DNA from: an uncultured Spirochaetaceae bacterium
GTDB lineage: Bacteria; Spirochaetota; Spirochaetia; Sphaerochaetales; Sphaerochaetaceae
Reading direction: 5' to 3'
Length of the DNA: 55,163 bases
Assembly (NCBI GenBank): GCA_944389065.1
Contig: CALXKZ010000005.1
Coordinates: 1 to 55,163, forward strand
The notes beneath the pieces are model-generated. The model made no database searches. It saw only the letters and a program-made list of their open reading frames with translations, and was not told where the DNA came from. Below are positions 53,374 through 55,163 of the stretch, one piece after another. The number at the start of each line of letters is the position of its first letter. The stretch's first letter is position 1. Made by a program: the position numbers and the translations under genes.

Positions 53374-55163
53374 TAAACTCTACAGGAATTACTTTCTTGA
53401 ATATGCTTCATATGTAGTCAGGGATAGGGCAATCCCAGATCTTGTTGATGGTTTCAAGCCCGTGCAGCGCAGAATAATGCATACGCTCTTTGAGATGGAT
53501 GATGGCCGCTTTATGAAGGTTGCCAATGTTGTCGGTGCCTGTATGAAGTTCCATCCGCACGGCGATTCTTCTATATACGAGGCGCTTGTCAATCTTGCAA
53601 ACTGCGAGCTCTTCATTGAGAAGCAGGGGAATTTCGGTAATTTCCTGACAGGTGATGGAGCTGCTGCAGGCCGATATATCGAATGCCGTCTTAAGCCTTT
53701 TGCGAAGAAGGTTCTGTATAATCCTGAGATAACTGAATACACAGATTCATATGATGGCCGCAATCAGGAGCCTGTGCAGTTTCCTGCAAAGATTCCTGTT
53801 GTGGTTGTCCAGGGAACGATGGGCATTGCTGTAGGAATGTCCACGCAGATCCTTCCCCACAATCTGATCGAGGTTCTTGAGGCTGAGAAGAAAGCATTGA
53901 GGGGCAAGAAGTTCTCCCTCTACCCAGATTTCCCTGGTGGAGGCATAATGGATGTCTCCGAATATGCGGATGGCAAAGGGAAGATCGCCGTTCGTGCACG
54001 TCTGAATGCTTCGGATCCGAAGAAGCTGATCATCGAAGAACTTCCATATGGAGTCACTTCCGAGGCTTTGATCGAGTCTATAGAGAAAGCGAATGCAACA
54101 GGAAGACTGAAGATAGCTTCAATCAGCGACTATACGGCAGAAAAGGCACAGATAGAGATATGCTGGCAGCGTAATGTCTACTCAGAGGATATGGTCGATG
54201 TCCTGTATGCGACGACGGACTGCGAGAAGAAGATATCGGTCAATCCTCTTGTTATCGTAAATGGTCTTCCCAAGGCGGTATCAATCACGGAAATGATCCG
54301 CTTCCATGCCAAGCATCTTGTTGAAGTGCTTACGGCGGAGCTCGAGAATGACAAGAAGCACCTTCTGGAGCGCCTGAGGGCAAGGACGCTGGAGAGGATC
54401 TTCATTGAGGAGAGGATCTACAAGGAGATTGAGACAAAGAAGACTCAGGAAGAGGTAAGGCAGGCAATCGTTGATGGCTTTGTCCCGTTTGAATCAGAGC
54501 TTGGCGGAGAACTGCTCAATGATGACGATATAGAGAGATTGCTGAAGATTCCTATCAGGCGCATCTCTCTCTTCGATATCGAGAAGAACAGGAACGAGAT
54601 TGCCCAGATCGAAGGGGATATAAGCACGATAGATTACAATCTTGCAAATATCGTTGATTATGCAGAGAGCTATCTGACCGAGCTTGAGGGCATGATCGAT
54701 AAAGAGCAGTTCAGAAGGAAGACCGAGATATCATCATTCGAGACTCTCAATGCAAAGCAGGTAGCTGTCAGGAATATGGATATCAGATACGATCAGGCGA
54801 CAGGCTATCTTGGAACGAATGTCAAGACTGGTGAATCTCTTCTCAAGGTAAGCCCGTTTGACAAAGTCTTCTATATGAAGACAAACGGCGAATACCGTGT
54901 CGTTCCTGTCGAGGATAAGGTATTCATTGGCACGGAAGGCCTGTTCTATATCAATTACGGCGATAAGGAAGTGATTTCAAAGGAGGTCTTCACCGTTATC
55001 TACCGCGATAAGGTCCGCGATAAGAACGTATACCTCATAAAGCGCTTCAGGATATCCGCATTCTCTACTGATAAGAACTACTCCGTTGTCTCCGGGCCGA
55101 AGGCGAAGGTCAAGAAGATGTCAATCTGGCCTAGTGCGATAATAACGATGAAGTTCAAGTCAG
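53360..55163 (+). CDS. parC: Topoisomerase IV subunit A (ParC-like), cut by window edge
   Basis: This cleavage-rejoining subunit is open from ATG 53360 to the window end, 601 codons, with no stop. The start overlaps the parE end (MSQADKLYRNYFLEYASYVV). The catalytic Tyr is about residue 106 (AAAGRYIECR). The helix that in gyrase holds the quinolone residues reads HPHGDSSIYE, keeping the Ser that GyrA here has lost. No GyrA box is seen in the visible C-terminal part, supporting topoisomerase IV. The C-terminal end lies outside this window. Confidence 0.92.
   Translation, partial: MSQADKLYRNYFLEYASYVVRDRAIPDLVDGFKPVQRRIMHTLFEMDDGRFMKVANVVGACMKFHPHGDSSIYEALVNLANCELFIEKQGNFGNFLTGDGAAAGRYIECRLKPFAKKVLYNPEITEYTDSYDGRNQEPVQFPAKIPVVVVQGTMGIAVGMSTQILPHNLIEVLEAEKKALRGKKFSLYPDFPGGGIMDVSEYADGKGKIAVRARLNASDPKKLIIEELPYGVTSEALIESIEKANATGRLKIASISDYTAEKAQIEICWQRNVYSEDMVDVLYATTDCEKKISVNPLVIVNGLPKAVSITEMIRFHAKHLVEVLTAELENDKKHLLERLRARTLERIFIEERIYKEIETKKTQEEVRQAIVDGFVPFESELGGELLNDDDIERLLKIPIRRISLFDIEKNRNEIAQIEGDISTIDYNLANIVDYAESYLTELEGMIDKEQFRRKTEISSFETLNAKQVAVRNMDIRYDQATGYLGTNVKTGESLLKVSPFDKVFYMKTNGEYRVVPVEDKVFIGTEGLFYINYGDKEVISKEVFTVIYRDKVRDKNVYLIKRFRISAFSTDKNYSVVSGPKAKVKKMSIWPSAIITMKFKS

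Noticed and set aside
1..55163. CRISPR arrays, insertion sequences, prophage or integrative elements
   Set aside because: No repeated spacers, transposases, integrases or tRNA-flanked boundaries were seen.

Overview
The window is a chromosomal replication-origin neighbourhood of a diderm, probably anaerobic bacterium. The best fit is the Spirochaetota (Treponema/Sphaerochaeta-like). I infer this from several things: a cyclophilin-FKBP fusion, DUF4416, a YidC with a large periplasmic domain plus Lgt and lipoproteins (diderm), PerR with rubrerythrin and an iron-sulfur serine dehydratase (anaerobe), and GyrB reading PLWGK where many phyla have PLRGK. No rRNA, tRNA, CRISPR array or insertion sequence was found. 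This is core chromosome, so most novelty is in cis-elements, fusions and broken or altered proteins.

Layout. 0.1-4.9 kb (minus): parA-parB-cyclophilin/FKBP-radA-esterase, tightly packed. radA is interrupted by one in-frame amber codon at a position expected to be Gln. 4.9-6.45 kb: nfu on plus, then a 1.2-kb AT-rich non-coding gap with two perfect 16-bp parS sites. 6.4-11.0 kb (minus): gyrB-gyrA. 11.2-19.5 kb (plus): dnaA, oriC-like DnaA-box cluster, dnaN, recF, dciA, rpmH, rnpA, yidC, jag, then perR-rbr behind a Fur-type operator. 19.68-19.93 kb: a second DnaA-box cluster flanking a very AT-rich core, 7 kb from the first. 20.0-23.4 kb (minus): ctp-rsmE and a sigma54-activator-like ATPase without a DNA-binding domain. 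23.5-27.9 kb (plus): lgt-aminopeptidase P-gpmI. 27.9-35.3 kb (minus): regulator, membrane protein, DAACS symporter, a 1123-residue GH13 enzyme, EamA transporter and pth. 35.4-44.6 kb: a small membrane protein, nth, a DAHP synthase-prephenate dehydratase fusion, DUF4416, an iron-type ABC transporter, a lipoprotein and sdaA. 44.7-55.2 kb: lipoprotein, leuS, alkaline phosphatase, YibE/F, and parE-parC (parC runs off the right edge).

How it works together. The first 20 kb hold initiation (DnaA, two box clusters), clamp (DnaN), the likely helicase loader (DciA), repair (RecF, RadA), segregation (ParABS) and topology (gyrase; topoisomerase IV at the far right). Gene direction flips at the gyrB/dnaA divergence, as expected at an origin. 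Several genes (dnaA, pth, parE, a lipoprotein, probably sdaA) have a good -10 box ending 6-11 nt before the start codon and no Shine-Dalgarno, which suggests leaderless transcripts are common here, while other genes have strong AGGAGG-type sites.
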